A stretch of 64,000 nt of DNA from Chlorobium phaeovibrioides (GTDB taxonomy: Bacteria > Bacteroidota > Chlorobiia > Chlorobiales > Chlorobiaceae): NCBI RefSeq assembly GCF_003968655.1, contig NZ_RXYK01000002.1, positions 154,940 through 218,939 on the forward strand, in the 5' to 3' direction. Positions 10,573 to 20,452 of the stretch are shown here, in pieces (position 1 is the stretch's first letter; each line of letters begins with the position of its first letter). The notes under the pieces were generated by a model that saw only the letters and a program-made list of their open reading frames with translations, had not been told where the DNA came from and made no database searches. Made by a program: the position numbers and the translations under genes.

Positions 10573-10601
10573 TTGACAAAAAGAAAAGTTTAATATATAA
10601 C
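10573..10601 (+). promoter_or_regulatory. Predicted sigma70-type promoter of dedA-like gene
   Basis: A perfect -35 box TTGACA (10573-10578) is followed after 17 bp by TATAAC (10596-10601). Transcription would begin near 10608, leaving a leader of about 55 nt before the ATG at 10662. Confidence 0.65.
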
Positions 10602-10661
10602 TTATAATACGAAAGGGCAGAAAGCCCTCCCATAACTTTTTTACACCGTCCAACTCTTCCT

Positions 10662-11324
10662 ATGGACTTTTCGCCCATCGCCTTTGTTGCGCCACTTGTC
10701 GATTTCATCATGCATATCGACATCCATCTCCAGGTGCTTGCTGCAGACTATGGTGTCTGGCTCTACCTCATTCTCTTTCTCATCGTCTTTGCCGAAACCG
10801 GTCTGGTTGTTACCCCCTTCCTGCCCGGTGACTCTCTCATCTTCGCAGCAGGATCGCTGGCCTCACTTGCCGGTTCAGCCCTCGATGCAAATCTGCTCTT
10901 TCTGGTGTTTTTCTCAGCCGCTGTTCTGGGAGATACCCTCAATTATGCCATAGGCCACAAAGTGGGGCCACGGGTGTTTGACTACGAGAAATCATTCATT
11001 TTCAACCCGTCACACCTCATCAAAACAAACCATTTTTTCGAGAAATACGGAGGCAAAACCATCATCATCGCCCGTTTCGTTCCCATTGTCAGGACATTTG
11101 CCCCATTTGTTGCCGGTATCGGTGCCATGACATATCATCGTTTCATTTTTTTCAATATTTCCGGCGCTCTTCTCTGGGTTGGCCTGTTCTGCTACAGCGG
11201 GTACTTTTTCGGCCAGCTCCCCTTTGTTCAGGAGAACTTCAAGCTGCTTATTCTTGCCATCATCATCCTCTCCATTCTTCCTCCGATTGTTGAGTATATC
11301 AAGCACCGCCGGCTCCAGCCGTAG
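10662..11324 (+). CDS. DedA/SNARE-associated family membrane protein
   Basis: 220 residues with about five hydrophobic segments. The DedA signatures are visible: [22 protein letters not shown] in the first half, and the motif around [18 protein letters not shown] in the second. Family members act in lipid carrier recycling (undecaprenyl phosphate or phospholipid translocation) and membrane homeostasis. It stands alone behind its own promoter. The following ~300 bp up to the tRNA hold no gene that I can support. Confidence 0.93.
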   Translation: MDFSPIAFVAPLVDFIMHIDIHLQVLAADYGVWLYLILFLIVFAETGLVVTPFLPGDSLIFAAGSLASLAGSALDANLLFLVFFSAAVLGDTLNYAIGHKVGPRVFDYEKSFIFNPSHLIKTNHFFEKYGGKTIIIARFVPIVRTFAPFVAGIGAMTYHRFIFFNISGALLWVGLFCYSGYFFGQLPFVQENFKLLILAIIILSILPPIVEYIKHRRLQP

Positions 11325-11628
11325 CTCTCGGTTTCCGTTGCCTGCTGATGTTGAGGGAATGTGGATAACTTGTCGAAGGATTTGGCTGTGTCTCATGGCG
11401 GGACAGGGGAAGAGACGGATGATACAGTATGGTAGTTTTCTTTAAGTCGTTTTATTATTGTGTTTTATTTGTTTGTTCGCTTTTTGTGTGTGTCATTGTG
11501 GAATAGTTGCGGGGTTTCTGATTTTATCTGACGGAATGAGGGTTGATTGTTGACAACATTTGTCCGATGAAAAAAATATTCCATTAAGTTGCCGGATTTT
11601 TTTATACTTACACTCCGAAACGGCACAT

Positions 11629-11702
11629 CGGCGTATAGCGCAGCCTGGTAGCGCACTTCCTTGGGGTGGAAGGGGTCGTGGGTTCAAATCCCGCTACGCC
11701 GA
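11629..11702 (+). tRNA. tRNA-Pro (anticodon GGG)
   Basis: A 74-nt cloverleaf can be folded. The acceptor arms are CGGCGTA and TACGCCG, the D-arm is GCGCAGCCTGGTAGCGC, and the anticodon stem CTTCC/GGAAG encloses loop TTGGGGT, giving anticodon GGG. The T-arm contains GGTTCAAATCC. The discriminator base is A, and the 3' CCA is not encoded (the sequence continues CAG). No integrated element abuts it. Confidence 0.95.
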
Positions 11703-11735
11703 CAGAGTGAAAATATTCGCATTCGGTCAGTTGCC

Positions 11736-11945
11736 ATGACACATTCCAGCGAACAGGAACCCCATCCGAAAATAATTTCCTGCCCGATCTGTGGCAACTC
11801 CTTCACCTGCGAAGGTTCTCTTGACTGTTGGTGTGCATCGCGCACTGTGCCGGCGGCCTTGCTTGAGGAGCTCTCCCGTCGTTATACCACCTGCATTTGC
11901 CCTGCATGCCTGGATCGCCTGAGGGCGGAGCATACGGCCGGCTGA
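11736..11945 (+). CDS. Cysteine-rich CWC family small protein
   Basis: 69 residues from the ATG at 11736, which avoids running into the tRNA. Cysteines are arranged as CPIC, CEGSLDCWC and a C-terminal CICPAC pair, matching the small cysteine-rich CWC family (named for its CWC tripeptide), a probable zinc-binding protein of unknown function. It is on the same strand as the following SRPBCC gene. Confidence 0.75.
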   Translation: MTHSSEQEPHPKIISCPICGNSFTCEGSLDCWCASRTVPAALLEELSRRYTTCICPACLDRLRAEHTAG

Positions 11946-12050
11946 TTGGTTTCCCCTGAGGAAGTCCTTATATTTTACAAGCGTACTGCCGGCGTCCAGA
12001 CTCTGACGCTTTCCCCTTTTTTTCATGGATTACACATGAGGAGCGACCTG

Positions 12051-12716
12051 ATGAAGACAGATGGCTTGATGGGAATGGTGCGCATGACACTGCTGATTGC
12101 GGCATGCCCGCTCTTCCTGCATGTTCCGTTGCTTGCGCTGCCGGTTTTTCCGGAGTCCGCACCAGCGACGACTTCCGCGGAGCGGAGCTCTCTGGCAGAT
12201 GGCGAAACTGTTGTGTCTACCTCGGATCTTGACGATGGCGTCACCAGTGTGAGGGGCATGATTCGTGTTGATGCACCGGCAGCTTCCATCTGGCGGGCCC
12301 TGACCGATTACGACAACCAGAAGAATTTTGTGCCGAAGGTAAGGGAGAGCGGGCTGATTTCGGACAACGGCACTGAGCAGGAGATGTTTTCAGTCGGCCG
12401 GACCGGGGTGCTTTTTTTTAAAAAGACAGTCACCATCCAGCTTCTTCTCAAAGGCGACTATCCCAAACGCCTCTCCTTCCGACAGACGAAGGGGGACTTC
12501 AAGCTGTATAGGGGGGAGTGGACCATTACCAGGCTTGAGGGTGTTCCCGGCAGGGTACTGACATTCCGCGCCCACCTCAAACCTGATTTTTTTGCTCCTG
12601 ACTTTTTTGTGCGGGCGGTTCAGAAAAAAGACCTGCCGGGAATACTTCTGGCCATGAAAGAGCGTGCCGAGGGCATGGCCGGCGAAATTCATGGTGCTGC
12701 AGGGAAGCTTCCTTAA
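12051..12716 (+). CDS. Secreted SRPBCC (START/polyketide-cyclase-like) protein
   Basis: 221 residues from the ATG at 12051, chosen because GAGGAG lies 7 nt upstream. The frame stays open to 11946 but has no better signal. An N-terminal hydrophobic signal sequence (about residues 9-28) is followed by a SRPBCC-type domain. That domain has an IRVDAPAASIWRALTDYDN opening, typical of polyketide cyclase/dehydrase-like proteins that bind hydrophobic ligands. Probably periplasmic; the ligand is unknown. It overlaps the convergent MBL gene by 4 bp. Confidence 0.75.
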   Translation: MKTDGLMGMVRMTLLIAACPLFLHVPLLALPVFPESAPATTSAERSSLADGETVVSTSDLDDGVTSVRGMIRVDAPAASIWRALTDYDNQKNFVPKVRESGLISDNGTEQEMFSVGRTGVLFFKKTVTIQLLLKGDYPKRLSFRQTKGDFKLYRGEWTITRLEGVPGRVLTFRAHLKPDFFAPDFFVRAVQKKDLPGILLAMKERAEGMAGEIHGAAGKLP

Positions 12717-13552
12717 GGGGTGAACCGAAGCCCTGCCGCCGTAGCTGATACCGGGCATTCAAGCCTGTGACTGAACAGTTCTGTCGCTTTGTTTCCCGTG
12801 CAGTGGCTGGTGTGGATTCTTCCAATCGGGAATTTTGCCAGCGCCAGAGCCGTTTTTTCCAGCCTCTCCTCATTGGCTGATGATAAGTGCAGCCCACCGA
12901 CAACCGAGGCTATCCGTTCCTCTCCGCTTACGGCTCTGATATGGTTGATGGTGTTCACAAGCCCAGAATGGCAGCACCCGGCAATAATGACCAGCCCTTC
13001 CGTGGTCTCTATCCAGAGCGACAGATCGTCCTCAATCGGGTCAGGGACGGCGCCTTTGGTGTCGAGGAAAAACGGGCCGCCGGGGTCTTCAAATTCGATT
13101 ACTCTCGGCACAGGGCCAGTGACACGAATACCTGGAAGAATTTCCATCGGCCCGGTTGCATTGAGAATTTGTGATGGGTTGAGAGCCCGGATGGCCTCTT
13201 TTCCCTCATTGGGCATGTCGGTCGGTTTTGCCACCCCCTCACGGATGCTCCACCGCTGTGTGAGTGCGCCCGGATGCATGCATACCTTCATTGCCGGAAC
13301 CTCCCGGAGCACCTGAGCCACCCCTCCTGTATGGTCGTAATGGCCGTGGCTGAGCACCAGCATGTCGGCACGCGACAGCTCAATTTCCAGCTTGTGGAGG
13401 TTGGCCGAAAATGCTGTTGATCTTCCCGTGTCAAACAGCAGCGTAGAGCCTCCAGCCTCTATCCAGAGGGAAAATCCGTGCTCGGAGCTGAAGTCTGAAA
13501 GTGGGGTGTTGTCAACAATAACGGTGATGCGGATCTCTTCGGGTTTCATCAT
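12713..13552 (-). CDS. MBL-fold metallo-hydrolase (MptE/7,8-dihydropterin-6-methyl... synthase-like)
   Basis: About 279 residues from ATG 13552 (ATG ATG; the second is at 13549). The frame is open to 13627 but would overlap the divergent neighbour. The metal site is SHGHYDHTGG near residue 70, with further ligands in GCCHSG and near HTSHCTG. This variant, with a late CCHSG, is typical of the COG1237 subfamily annotated as beta-RFAP-related or dihydropterin synthases. The actual substrate is unproven. Confidence 0.8.
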   Translation of the reverse strand: MMKPEEIRITVIVDNTPLSDFSSEHGFSLWIEAGGSTLLFDTGRSTAFSANLHKLEIELSRADMLVLSHGHYDHTGGVAQVLREVPAMKVCMHPGALTQRWSIREGVAKPTDMPNEGKEAIRALNPSQILNATGPMEILPGIRVTGPVPRVIEFEDPGGPFFLDTKGAVPDPIEDDLSLWIETTEGLVIIAGCCHSGLVNTINHIRAVSGEERIASVVGGLHLSSANEERLEKTALALAKFPIGRIHTSHCTGNKATELFSHRLECPVSATAAGLRFTP

Positions 13553-13663
13553 GGTTGCGTTCGTTGGAGTGTCAGCAGTTTTCAGTAGAATGAAAGCTGT
13601 GTATATTTGTGGAGAATCGCAACTCATGAAGATTCCTTCCCAAACAATTTTCCCTGTGTTTCA

Positions 13664-14491
13664 ATGCAGAACCAAACTGTCAGTATTCTCGGGTGCGGCT
13701 GGCTCGGTCTTCCCCTTGCCAAAGCTCTCATCAAAAAGGGCTTCATCGTCAAAGGCTCCACCACCGCCGAAGAGCATTTGGAGCAGCTCCGTACGGAGGG
13801 AATTGAGCCCTATATTCTCAACCTCAGCCCTGAGCTCGAAGGAGATGAGCCGGCAGAGTTCCTTGAAAGTGAAACTCTTATTGTCAACTTTCCGCCCGAG
13901 CGCCGAAGCGATATAGCGGAGTACCATGTCCAGCAGTTCTCATCGCTGATCGATGCACTTCAGCTCTCCCCGGTGCGCACCGTCCTCTTGGTCAGCTCTA
14001 CCTCGGTATACCCCATGCTGAACCGTGAGGTGACTGAAGAAGATACCGACTCGGGCAGTGCCGGTTCAGCGGCCGGAGAGGCTCTCCTGCTTGTTGAAGA
14101 GATGCTGATGCAGGAGCGCTCCTTCCAGACTACAGTGGTAAGGTTCTGCGGTCTTGTTGGTTATGACCGCTCACCTGCAAACTATCTTGGCAGGATGGCT
14201 GAAATTTCGGATCCCGGCCAGCCGATGAACCTGATCCATCGGGATGACTGCATCAATATCATCACCGAAATAATCCGTCTCGGTCAGTGGGGAGAGGTCT
14301 TCAACGCCTGCAGCCCCGGCCATCCATCCCGTATCGACTATTACTCGAAGGCGGCCGAAATTGGCGGAATCGAACTGCCTCCTGTCAATGAAGGGGGTGA
14401 GCCGTCTCCTTTCAAGATCATCAGCAGCAGTAAACTCGAAGGGGCTCTCAATTACCGGTTTATTCACCCCGATCCGCTACAGTCTCTTTAG
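13664..14491 (+). CDS. NAD(P)-dependent epimerase/SDR-family protein (YeeZ-like)
   Basis: 275 residues from the ATG at 13664, directly before the Rossmann motif (ILGCGWLGLPLA, a GxGxxG fold). It has the short extended-SDR layout with SSTSVYP, and NLIHRDDCINII near the C-terminus, as in YeeZ-type NAD-binding proteins. Substrate unknown. Its last bases overlap the convergent 14488-14955 gene by 4 bp. Confidence 0.8.
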   Translation: MQNQTVSILGCGWLGLPLAKALIKKGFIVKGSTTAEEHLEQLRTEGIEPYILNLSPELEGDEPAEFLESETLIVNFPPERRSDIAEYHVQQFSSLIDALQLSPVRTVLLVSSTSVYPMLNREVTEEDTDSGSAGSAAGEALLLVEEMLMQERSFQTTVVRFCGLVGYDRSPANYLGRMAEISDPGQPMNLIHRDDCINIITEIIRLGQWGEVFNACSPGHPSRIDYYSKAAEIGGIELPPVNEGGEPSPFKIISSSKLEGALNYRFIHPDPLQSL

Positions 14492-14955
14492 AGAATAAAC
14501 TCCAGGTCCGCCTCCTCCTTGATGGTAGCGCGGACAAACAGGCTGAGCTCATTGAGAAACGAGAGAAAACGGTTCGGGTCAATTTCTCGAAGAAAGGCGG
14601 CAGGCGGCTCCTCCTGCCATCCAAGAAGAATGGTCTCAGGGTTTTGGGGATCAATCTTTTTCCTCTCCCCGGCAATGATGTTGAGCATCGCTTTCAGGCT
14701 GCTGCAGTGCAGGAACGCCTCGTCCCAGCTGTCGAGCCCGTTGCCGCTTTCCGACATGAACGGAAGGCTGCCGAGCGCGTCCGCCAGCCCGTAATGGAAA
14801 AGGGCCGCGTAGTTATGTGCGTCAATTGCAATGGAGCTGTAGACACTGTAGCCGCTGTCTTCCAGCATCACGCGATTGATGGTGCCCTGCCTGTAGATGG
14901 AGAGCTCCCGGTGCCGGGGGTCGGCATCGTCAATTAGAATATAGGTGACCTTCAT
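14488..14955 (-). CDS. Conserved-looking polyamine-aminopropyltransferase-like small protein of unknown function
   Basis: 155 residues with no signal peptide and no membrane segment. It starts with a strand-like MKVTYILID followed by acidic residues and reads as an ordinary cytosolic protein. I do not recognise the family: no catalytic motif is evident, and the wording aminopropyltransferase-like rests only on a vague resemblance to the short N-terminal beta-hairpin layout (QGTINRVMLEDSGYSVYSS), so treat it as hypothetical. It overlaps the convergent epimerase gene by 4 bp. Confidence 0.6.
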   Translation of the reverse strand: MKVTYILIDDADPRHRELSIYRQGTINRVMLEDSGYSVYSSIAIDAHNYAALFHYGLADALGSLPFMSESGNGLDSWDEAFLHCSSLKAMLNIIAGERKKIDPQNPETILLGWQEEPPAAFLREIDPNRFLSFLNELSLFVRATIKEEADLEFIL

Positions 14956-15130
14956 TGGAACGGCAGATTGAGAACCTTTTACTCTGTTGCAGGGTTTTTA
15001 ATGATGAAACGAAAGAAATGAGACACTGCAGCGTCAAATGAACATAAGGAGAACGGCGCGGACGAACAAACGGCCTTGACTTATGAAATGAGAAGAGCTG
15101 TGTCAAGTTTGTTTTTCCGAGAGAAGGAGA

Positions 15131-15159
15131 TTGTTTTTCACTCGCTATCTTTATATAAT
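15131..15159 (+). promoter_or_regulatory. Predicted clpC promoter
   Basis: TTGTTT (15131-15136) and a consensus TATAAT (15154-15159) are separated by 17 bp. Transcription is predicted to start near 15166, inside the palindrome at 15162-15187. The coding start at 15211 leaves a short leader. Confidence 0.65.
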
Positions 15160-15161
15160 TC

Positions 15162-15187
15162 TTGTACGCAACAGTTCTTGCGTACAA
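15162..15187. promoter_or_regulatory. Perfect 10-bp inverted repeat over the clpC start point (probable operator)
   Basis: TTGTACGCAA, six bases (CAGTTC), then TTGCGTACAA: the arms are exact reverse complements. The element begins two bases after the -10 box and so covers the predicted start of transcription. It does not match the CIRCE element (TTAGCACTC-N9-GAGTGCTAA) or the direct-heptad CtsR box. A dimeric repressor site is the simplest reading; an RNA hairpin at the very 5' end of the message is the alternative. Confidence 0.6.
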
Positions 15188-15210
15188 ACCCTATAGCACA
15201 GCACACAATA

Positions 15211-17766
15211 ATGGAAGGAAATTTCTCAAACAGGGTTCAGGATGTCATCCGTCTCAGCCGCGAAGAGGCTCTTCGTCTCGGACATGACTATATAGGCACC
15301 GAACACCTCCTTCTCGGACTTATCCGCGAGGGTGAGGGGATTGCCGCCAAAATCCTCAAGAACCTCAAGATAGATCTCTTCAAGCTCAAGCAGAAAATAG
15401 AGGAGAGCACACGGCCGAAAGTGCCTGCAACGCAGATGGGCAATGTGCCGCTCACCAAGCAGGCTGAAAAAGTGCTGAAAATCACCTATCTCGAAGCCAA
15501 AATCTGCAAATCAAGCATTATTGGAACGGAGCATCTGCTCCTCTCCATTCTGAAAGGCGAAGACAATATAGCTGCTCAGATACTTGAGCAGTTTGGCGTC
15601 ACCTACGACCTCGCACGCGATGAACTTCAGGCCATCAGCGGCACCACCGGCCCCGGCGAGCCGGAAGACACTGGTATGGAAGAGTCGTTCTCTTCGGGTG
15701 GAATGGAACGCCCTGCCAGAAAAGGCGAGAGCCGCAAAGCGGAACGCACCAAAACCCCCGTGCTTGACAATTTCGGGCGTGACATCACGCGCCTTGCCAT
15801 AGAGGACCGGCTTGACCCCATCATTGGCCGCGAAAAGGAAATTGAGCGGGTTGCCCAGGTGCTCAGCCGTCGCAAAAAGAACAACCCGGTGCTCATCGGT
15901 GAACCTGGTGTGGGTAAAACAGCCATTGCAGAAGGGCTTGCACTGAAAATCGTGCAGCGCAAGGTATCGCGGGTTCTCTTTGATAAGCGGGTGGTTGCGC
16001 TTGATCTCGCTGCCCTCGTTGCCGGCACCAAATACCGCGGCCAGTTTGAGGAGCGTATGAAAGCTCTCATGAACGAGCTTGAAAAGTGCCGTGATGTCAT
16101 CCTCTTCATAGACGAGCTTCACACCATCATTGGTGCAGGCGGGGCATCCGGATCGCTTGATGCCAGCAACATCTTCAAGCCTGCGCTCGCTCGTGGTGAG
16201 CTCCAGTGCATTGGTGCCACAACGCTTGACGAGTATCGCCAGTACATTGAAAAAGATGGTGCGCTTGACAGGCGGTTCCAGAAAATCATGGTTGAACCGA
16301 CCTCTGTTGACGAAACCATTCAGATTCTCAACAACATCAAGTCCAAATACGAGTCGCACCACCATGTAAGATACTCGGAAGACTCCATTGAAAAAGCGGT
16401 CAAGCTTGCCGAGCGCTACATTACCGACCGTTTCCTCCCCGACAAGGCGATTGATGTCATGGACGAGGCTGGTGCGCGCGTGCACCTGAGCAACATTCAT
16501 GTACCAAAGGCGATTCTTGAGCTCGAGAAATCTGTTGAAGAGGTCAAGGCCGAGAAAAACCAGGTCGTGAAGATGCAGAACTTCGAAGAGGCCGCAAAGC
16601 TTCGCGACAAAGAGAAAAACCTTCTTGAAGCGCTCGACCATGCCAAGCAGGAGTGGGAAGACGAAGCAGCTGAAACCGTGTACGATGTCACCGATACCGA
16701 CATTACCTCTGTTGTCTCCATGATGACGGGTATTCCCGTGGACCGTGTTGCCCAGTCTGAATCCAAAAAGCTTCTCACCATGGAGGCCGATCTCCAGAAA
16801 GAGGTCATAGGGCAGGATGAAGCAATCAAAAAAATCACCAAAGCAATACAGCGGACCCGTGCCGGTCTGAAGGACCCCTCCCGTCCCATTGGTTCATTCA
16901 TTTTCCTCGGCCCCACAGGCGTTGGAAAAACGGAACTCGCCAAGGCGCTCACCCGTTACATTTTCGACAGCGAAGACGCCCTTATCCGTGCCGACATGAG
17001 TGAATACATGGAGAAATTTTCCGTCAGCCGTCTTGTTGGAGCGCCTCCAGGATATGTAGGCTATGAAGAGGGGGGCCAGCTCACAGAAAAAGTGCGGCGC
17101 AAGCCATACTCCGTGGTGCTTATCGACGAAATTGAAAAAGCTCACCCTGATGTGTTCAACATCCTGCTGCAGGTGCTGGACGAAGGCGTGCTTACCGACG
17201 GCCTTGGCCGCAAGGTCGACTTCCGCAACACCATCATCATCATGACCTCCAATATTGGAGCCAAAGACATCAAGAGCTTTGGTGCTGGTTCAGGTATGGG
17301 ATTTACATCCCCCGACGACAGCACAGGCAGTTACAAGGCCATGAAGTCGACCATTGAGGACGCTCTCAAACGGGTGTTCAACCCCGAGTTCCTGAACAGG
17401 ATTGACGACACCATCGTCTTCCATCAGCTTGAAAAAGAGGATATCTTCAAGATTATTGATATCACAGCAGGCAAGCTCTTCAAGCGCCTGCACGACATGG
17501 GCATTGAGGTTACACTTGAGGAGCCGGCAAAGCAGTTCCTTGTTGACAAAGGGTACGACCAGAAATACGGAGCTCGTCCACTCAAACGGGCCCTGCAGCG
17601 CTATGTTGAAGATCCGCTGGCAGAAGAGATGCTCAAAGGCCGCTTCAGCGAAGGCAGCAGTATCCGCATAGGTTTTGATGAAAAAGAGCAGGCTCTGCAG
17701 TTTTCCGATGCAGACGAAGCTCCGGCAAAAAAAAGCCGGCGTCAAGAGAAGCTCGATAAAGAGTAA
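15211..17766 (+). CDS. clpC: ATP-dependent Clp protease ATPase subunit ClpC
   Basis: 851 residues from the ATG at 15211 ([13 protein letters not shown], the typical ClpC opening). The frame is open further upstream but would run through the promoter. The double Clp-N repeat (residues 1-150) is followed by AAA module 1 with Walker A GEPGVGKT, then a UVR-type middle segment ([14 protein letters not shown]) characteristic of ClpC rather than ClpA or ClpB. AAA module 2 has Walker [11 protein letters not shown], and a C-terminal domain follows. It unfolds proteins for ClpP. No adaptor gene (mcsA/mcsB) or ctsR is adjacent. Confidence 0.97.
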   Translation: MEGNFSNRVQDVIRLSREEALRLGHDYIGTEHLLLGLIREGEGIAAKILKNLKIDLFKLKQKIEESTRPKVPATQMGNVPLTKQAEKVLKITYLEAKICKSSIIGTEHLLLSILKGEDNIAAQILEQFGVTYDLARDELQAISGTTGPGEPEDTGMEESFSSGGMERPARKGESRKAERTKTPVLDNFGRDITRLAIEDRLDPIIGREKEIERVAQVLSRRKKNNPVLIGEPGVGKTAIAEGLALKIVQRKVSRVLFDKRVVALDLAALVAGTKYRGQFEERMKALMNELEKCRDVILFIDELHTIIGAGGASGSLDASNIFKPALARGELQCIGATTLDEYRQYIEKDGALDRRFQKIMVEPTSVDETIQILNNIKSKYESHHHVRYSEDSIEKAVKLAERYITDRFLPDKAIDVMDEAGARVHLSNIHVPKAILELEKSVEEVKAEKNQVVKMQNFEEAAKLRDKEKNLLEALDHAKQEWEDEAAETVYDVTDTDITSVVSMMTGIPVDRVAQSESKKLLTMEADLQKEVIGQDEAIKKITKAIQRTRAGLKDPSRPIGSFIFLGPTGVGKTELAKALTRYIFDSEDALIRADMSEYMEKFSVSRLVGAPPGYVGYEEGGQLTEKVRRKPYSVVLIDEIEKAHPDVFNILLQVLDEGVLTDGLGRKVDFRNTIIIMTSNIGAKDIKSFGAGSGMGFTSPDDSTGSYKAMKSTIEDALKRVFNPEFLNRIDDTIVFHQLEKEDIFKIIDITAGKLFKRLHDMGIEVTLEEPAKQFLVDKGYDQKYGARPLKRALQRYVEDPLAEEMLKGRFSEGSSIRIGFDEKEQALQFSDADEAPAKKSRRQEKLDKE

Positions 17767-17877
17767 GTTTTTTATTCCCCCATACACGGTTACGGTTCAT
17801 GTTGCTCCGCTCCTCAAAGCGAGGGCGGCGTGGCCGTAGTTTGAACAACCAAAAACAACCAAAAAAGGGGAATACTT

Positions 17878-18234
17878 ATGATGAAATCAACGCTTTTCGC
17901 CATTCCGATGCTTGCAGCATCACTTACCATCGGAACCGGCATGTCCTCGGCAGCTGAAGGCGCAGCGCCTGCCAAAGCGCCCGCGGGAGCCGCCGTCCAG
18001 CAAAAAGGCATGGCCCCGGAGGCTGCCCATCAGGCACCTGCAGCAGTTAAAGCCGCAAAGCCGGCAGCTGAAGCTGTTTACGGCAGCGAACTCATGAGCA
18101 AAGAGGAGATTGCCGACTACAAGGTACAGCTGAAAGCCTGTAAAAATCCGGAAGCACGCACCAAGCTTCAGATGGAGCATCATACCCGCATGCAGGAAAG
18201 AGCCGCTGAAAAAGGCGTAACCCTTCCCGATTAA
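17878..18234 (+). CDS. Small secreted alanine-rich protein, function unknown
   Basis: 118 residues starting ATG ATG AAA, with AAAGGGG upstream. A signal peptide with likely cleavage after SSA-A (about residue 25) precedes an Ala/Pro/Lys-rich spacer. The C-terminal ~45 residues are charged and predicted helical (SKEEIADYKVQLKACKNPEA, HHTRMQERAAEKG). That tail resembles small periplasmic proteins of unknown function in which the motif ends near GVTLPD. Single cysteine. Confidence 0.75.
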   Translation: MMKSTLFAIPMLAASLTIGTGMSSAAEGAAPAKAPAGAAVQQKGMAPEAAHQAPAAVKAAKPAAEAVYGSELMSKEEIADYKVQLKACKNPEARTKLQMEHHTRMQERAAEKGVTLPD

Positions 18235-18246
18235 ATTAGGGAGAGT

Positions 18247-18302
18247 TGGGGACACTCATGACTGAGTGTACTAATTAGTACACTCAGTCATGAGTGTCCC
18301 CA
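18247..18302. repeat. Perfect 56-bp palindrome
   Basis: The two 28-base halves are exact reverse complements with no central spacer (centre CTAATTAG). The outer part reads TGGGGACACTCATGACTGAG. It lies 13 bp after the stop of the 118-aa gene. There is no poly-T tract, so it is not a canonical intrinsic terminator. The size and the GGGGACACT end resemble REP/MITE-like elements mobilised by REP-associated transposases, but no transposase is nearby. Confidence 0.85.
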
Positions 18303-18378
18303 TCAGTTTGCTGTATCGTGTGACGATGAATGATGTGCATGACTGAATCGGATTGCTAACGCTTAAATCTTATGAGCT

Positions 18379-18558
18379 ATGACAAAGAACAATGAGGACT
18401 CTGTCGAGAGGTCTCCGGAGCAGATCGAAGAGCAGATCCGGCTTGCGGCATACTTTCGCTGGATAGAGAGAGGCTGCCCTGCCGGCGAGGGAGTTGAAGA
18501 CTGGCTGGAGGCGGAGGCCGGGCTGGCATCGCAGTCAGAAGAGTTGGAAGGGGCCTGA
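18379..18558 (+). CDS. DUF2934 family small protein
   Basis: 59 residues. The core IRLAAYFRWIERGCPAGEG followed by EDWLEAEA matches the short DUF2934 helical motif (IAxxAYxLWExxGxPxGxxxxxWxxAE). Function unknown. It ends 21 bp before a strong hairpin that terminates it. Confidence 0.75.
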   Translation: MTKNNEDSVERSPEQIEEQIRLAAYFRWIERGCPAGEGVEDWLEAEAGLASQSEELEGA

Positions 18559-18579
18559 ACGCCTGCTGAAACAAACTGA

Positions 18580-18619
18580 AAATACACAAGCCATTCCTGC
18601 GGGAATGGCTTGTGTATTT
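18580..18619. terminator. Bidirectional intrinsic terminator between DUF2934 gene and trpB2
   Basis: An 18-bp perfect stem (AAATACACAAGCCATTCC and its complement) with loop TGCG. The A-rich and T-rich ends allow use from both sides. It sits between two converging genes. Confidence 0.8.
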
Positions 18620-18655
18620 GGTTACAAAAGGTCGGTGGCAGTTTCTTTTACAGCC

Positions 18656-20023
18656 TCAGGCTACAGGAGGATGGTCTTTCAGCGCATCGAGCGATCGCTG
18701 GAGCATCTCCTCGGGCAGCGGATAGTCGCTGATTTTCCCTGACATGAACGCGTCGTACCCCTGTAGATCCATCAGTCCATGCCCTGACCAGTTCATCAGA
18801 ATCACCTTCTCCTTCCCTTCCTCCTTCGCTTTTTTGGCCTCGCGGATGGTTTCGGCAATGGCATGGGATGTTTCAGGCGCAGGAATGAATCCTTCCGTAT
18901 GAGCGAACAGCAGTGCTGCCTCGTAGCACTCGGTCTGCGGCAGCGAGTTCGCTTCAATCAGCCCAAGCTGGCGCACATGGCTGACAAGAGGCGCCATGCC
19001 GTGGTACCGCAGCCCACCTGCGTGAATGGCCGGAGGAATGAACCCGTGGCCGAGGCTGTGCATTGGCAGGAGTGGTGTCATCTTTGCAACATCACCCGCG
19101 TCATACACATACGGACCCCTCGTCAGTGTAGGGCATGCTTCAGGCTCTGTGGCAATGATGCGCACCTCTTTCCCGTGAATTTTGTCGCAGATGAAGGGGA
19201 AGCTGATGCCGGCAAAGTTTGATCCACCCCCTGCGCAGCCAATTACTACATCCGGATATCGCCCAACCTTTTCCAGCTGCTTCTTCGCCTCAAGCCCAAT
19301 GATGGTCTGATGCATCATGACATGGTTCAGCACACTGCCAAGCGCATAGCGGGTATCCTCGCGCTCCACCGCCTGCTCAATTGCTTCGCTGATGGCGATA
19401 GCAAGGCTGCCCGGCGTGTCGGGCATCTCACTGAGAATCTTTCTTCCGACAGCCGTCTCCATGCTCGGGCTCGGAATGCAATCCGCCCCCCAGGTTTTCA
19501 TCATGATTTTGCGGAAGGGTTTCTGGTCAAAACTGATTCGCACCATAAACACCTTGCACTCAATCCCCACAAGCTTACAGCTCATCGCCAGAGCGCTGCC
19601 CCATTGGCCGGCCCCCGTTTCCGTGGTCAGGTACTTGATGCCGAACTGCTTGTTGTACCAGGCCTGCGCCACAGCAGTGTTCGGTTTATGGCTTCCCGCG
19701 GGCGATACCCCTTCGTTCTTGTAATAAATCTTTGCAGGAGTCCCCAAAGCCGCCTCAAGGCGCCGTGCCCTGTACAAAGGAGAAGGGCGCCACAGCTTTA
19801 AAATCCCCTGGATTTCATCAGGAATATCAATCCACCGCTCCGTACTCATCTCCTGCTCAATCAGGTTCATCGGAAACACCCGGGCCAGATCGTCCGGCCC
19901 TATCGGAACGCCATTCATCCCCACAGGAGGAGGAAGCGGAACCGGAAGATCAGCCTGAATGTTATACCACTGACGCGGCATTTCATCTTCAGTAAGGAGA
20001 ATCTTCGTCGGTTCAGTGCTCAT
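18656..20023 (-). CDS. trpB: Tryptophan synthase beta chain, TrpB2-type
   Basis: 455 residues from the ATG at 20023 ([17 protein letters not shown]). The ~40-residue N-terminal extension and overall length mark the TrpB2 subfamily rather than classic TrpB1. The PLP lysine is in AGSHKPN and the phosphate-binding loop is GCAGGGSNF. It condenses indole with serine. No trpA is adjacent, as usual for TrpB2, which is thought to work alone to salvage free indole. It is the last ordinary chromosomal gene before the phage-like region. Confidence 0.92.
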   Translation of the reverse strand: MSTEPTKILLTEDEMPRQWYNIQADLPVPLPPPVGMNGVPIGPDDLARVFPMNLIEQEMSTERWIDIPDEIQGILKLWRPSPLYRARRLEAALGTPAKIYYKNEGVSPAGSHKPNTAVAQAWYNKQFGIKYLTTETGAGQWGSALAMSCKLVGIECKVFMVRISFDQKPFRKIMMKTWGADCIPSPSMETAVGRKILSEMPDTPGSLAIAISEAIEQAVEREDTRYALGSVLNHVMMHQTIIGLEAKKQLEKVGRYPDVVIGCAGGGSNFAGISFPFICDKIHGKEVRIIATEPEACPTLTRGPYVYDAGDVAKMTPLLPMHSLGHGFIPPAIHAGGLRYHGMAPLVSHVRQLGLIEANSLPQTECYEAALLFAHTEGFIPAPETSHAIAETIREAKKAKEEGKEKVILMNWSGHGLMDLQGYDAFMSGKISDYPLPEEMLQRSLDALKDHPPVA

Positions 20024-20452
20024 GGTGGTAAATATTAATGTTGCGGGCAGAACGGGCAAGGGATGTTGTAGACCGCGCAGAAGCGGGCTCATACTCGATG
20101 TGTGGTGCCGAAGACGGGAACAGAAGCTTCAGTATCAATAGGGTTCTTATGCTATTAAGCCTTCATTATACCCCTAAAAATGCCCCTAAATTCGCGCCTC
20201 ACTCACTCAATCAGTTGAAAATATATCTAAATGCTGGCCAAATCCCCCCATTATGTATTTGGATCAGTCAAGACCAAGTGCACACCCCGACGCACCCCGC
20301 CGTTCATCATATTGTTACGCCGTTGTAAGATCAATGGCTATGACCGATAATACGCTAAAGAAACTTCGTGGTGCTTGTAATCACAGCAATAAAGCGCCTT
20401 ATTACTATGGGAATACATTGTAGGTAAATGTAGGGTAGTATAAGGAGTGCTA
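20024..20452. other. Gene-free junction between trpB2 and the phage-like region
   Basis: About 430 bp without a supportable gene. It must contain the trpB2 start signals (a TATAAT reading leftward near 20172-20177) and the left border of the element. I found no tRNA fragment, integrase remnant or convincing attachment repeat. Confidence 0.5.

Noticed and set aside
18580..18619. Hairpin as a riboswitch for trpB2
   Set aside because: It lies at the 3' ends of two converging genes and has the shape of a bidirectional terminator.
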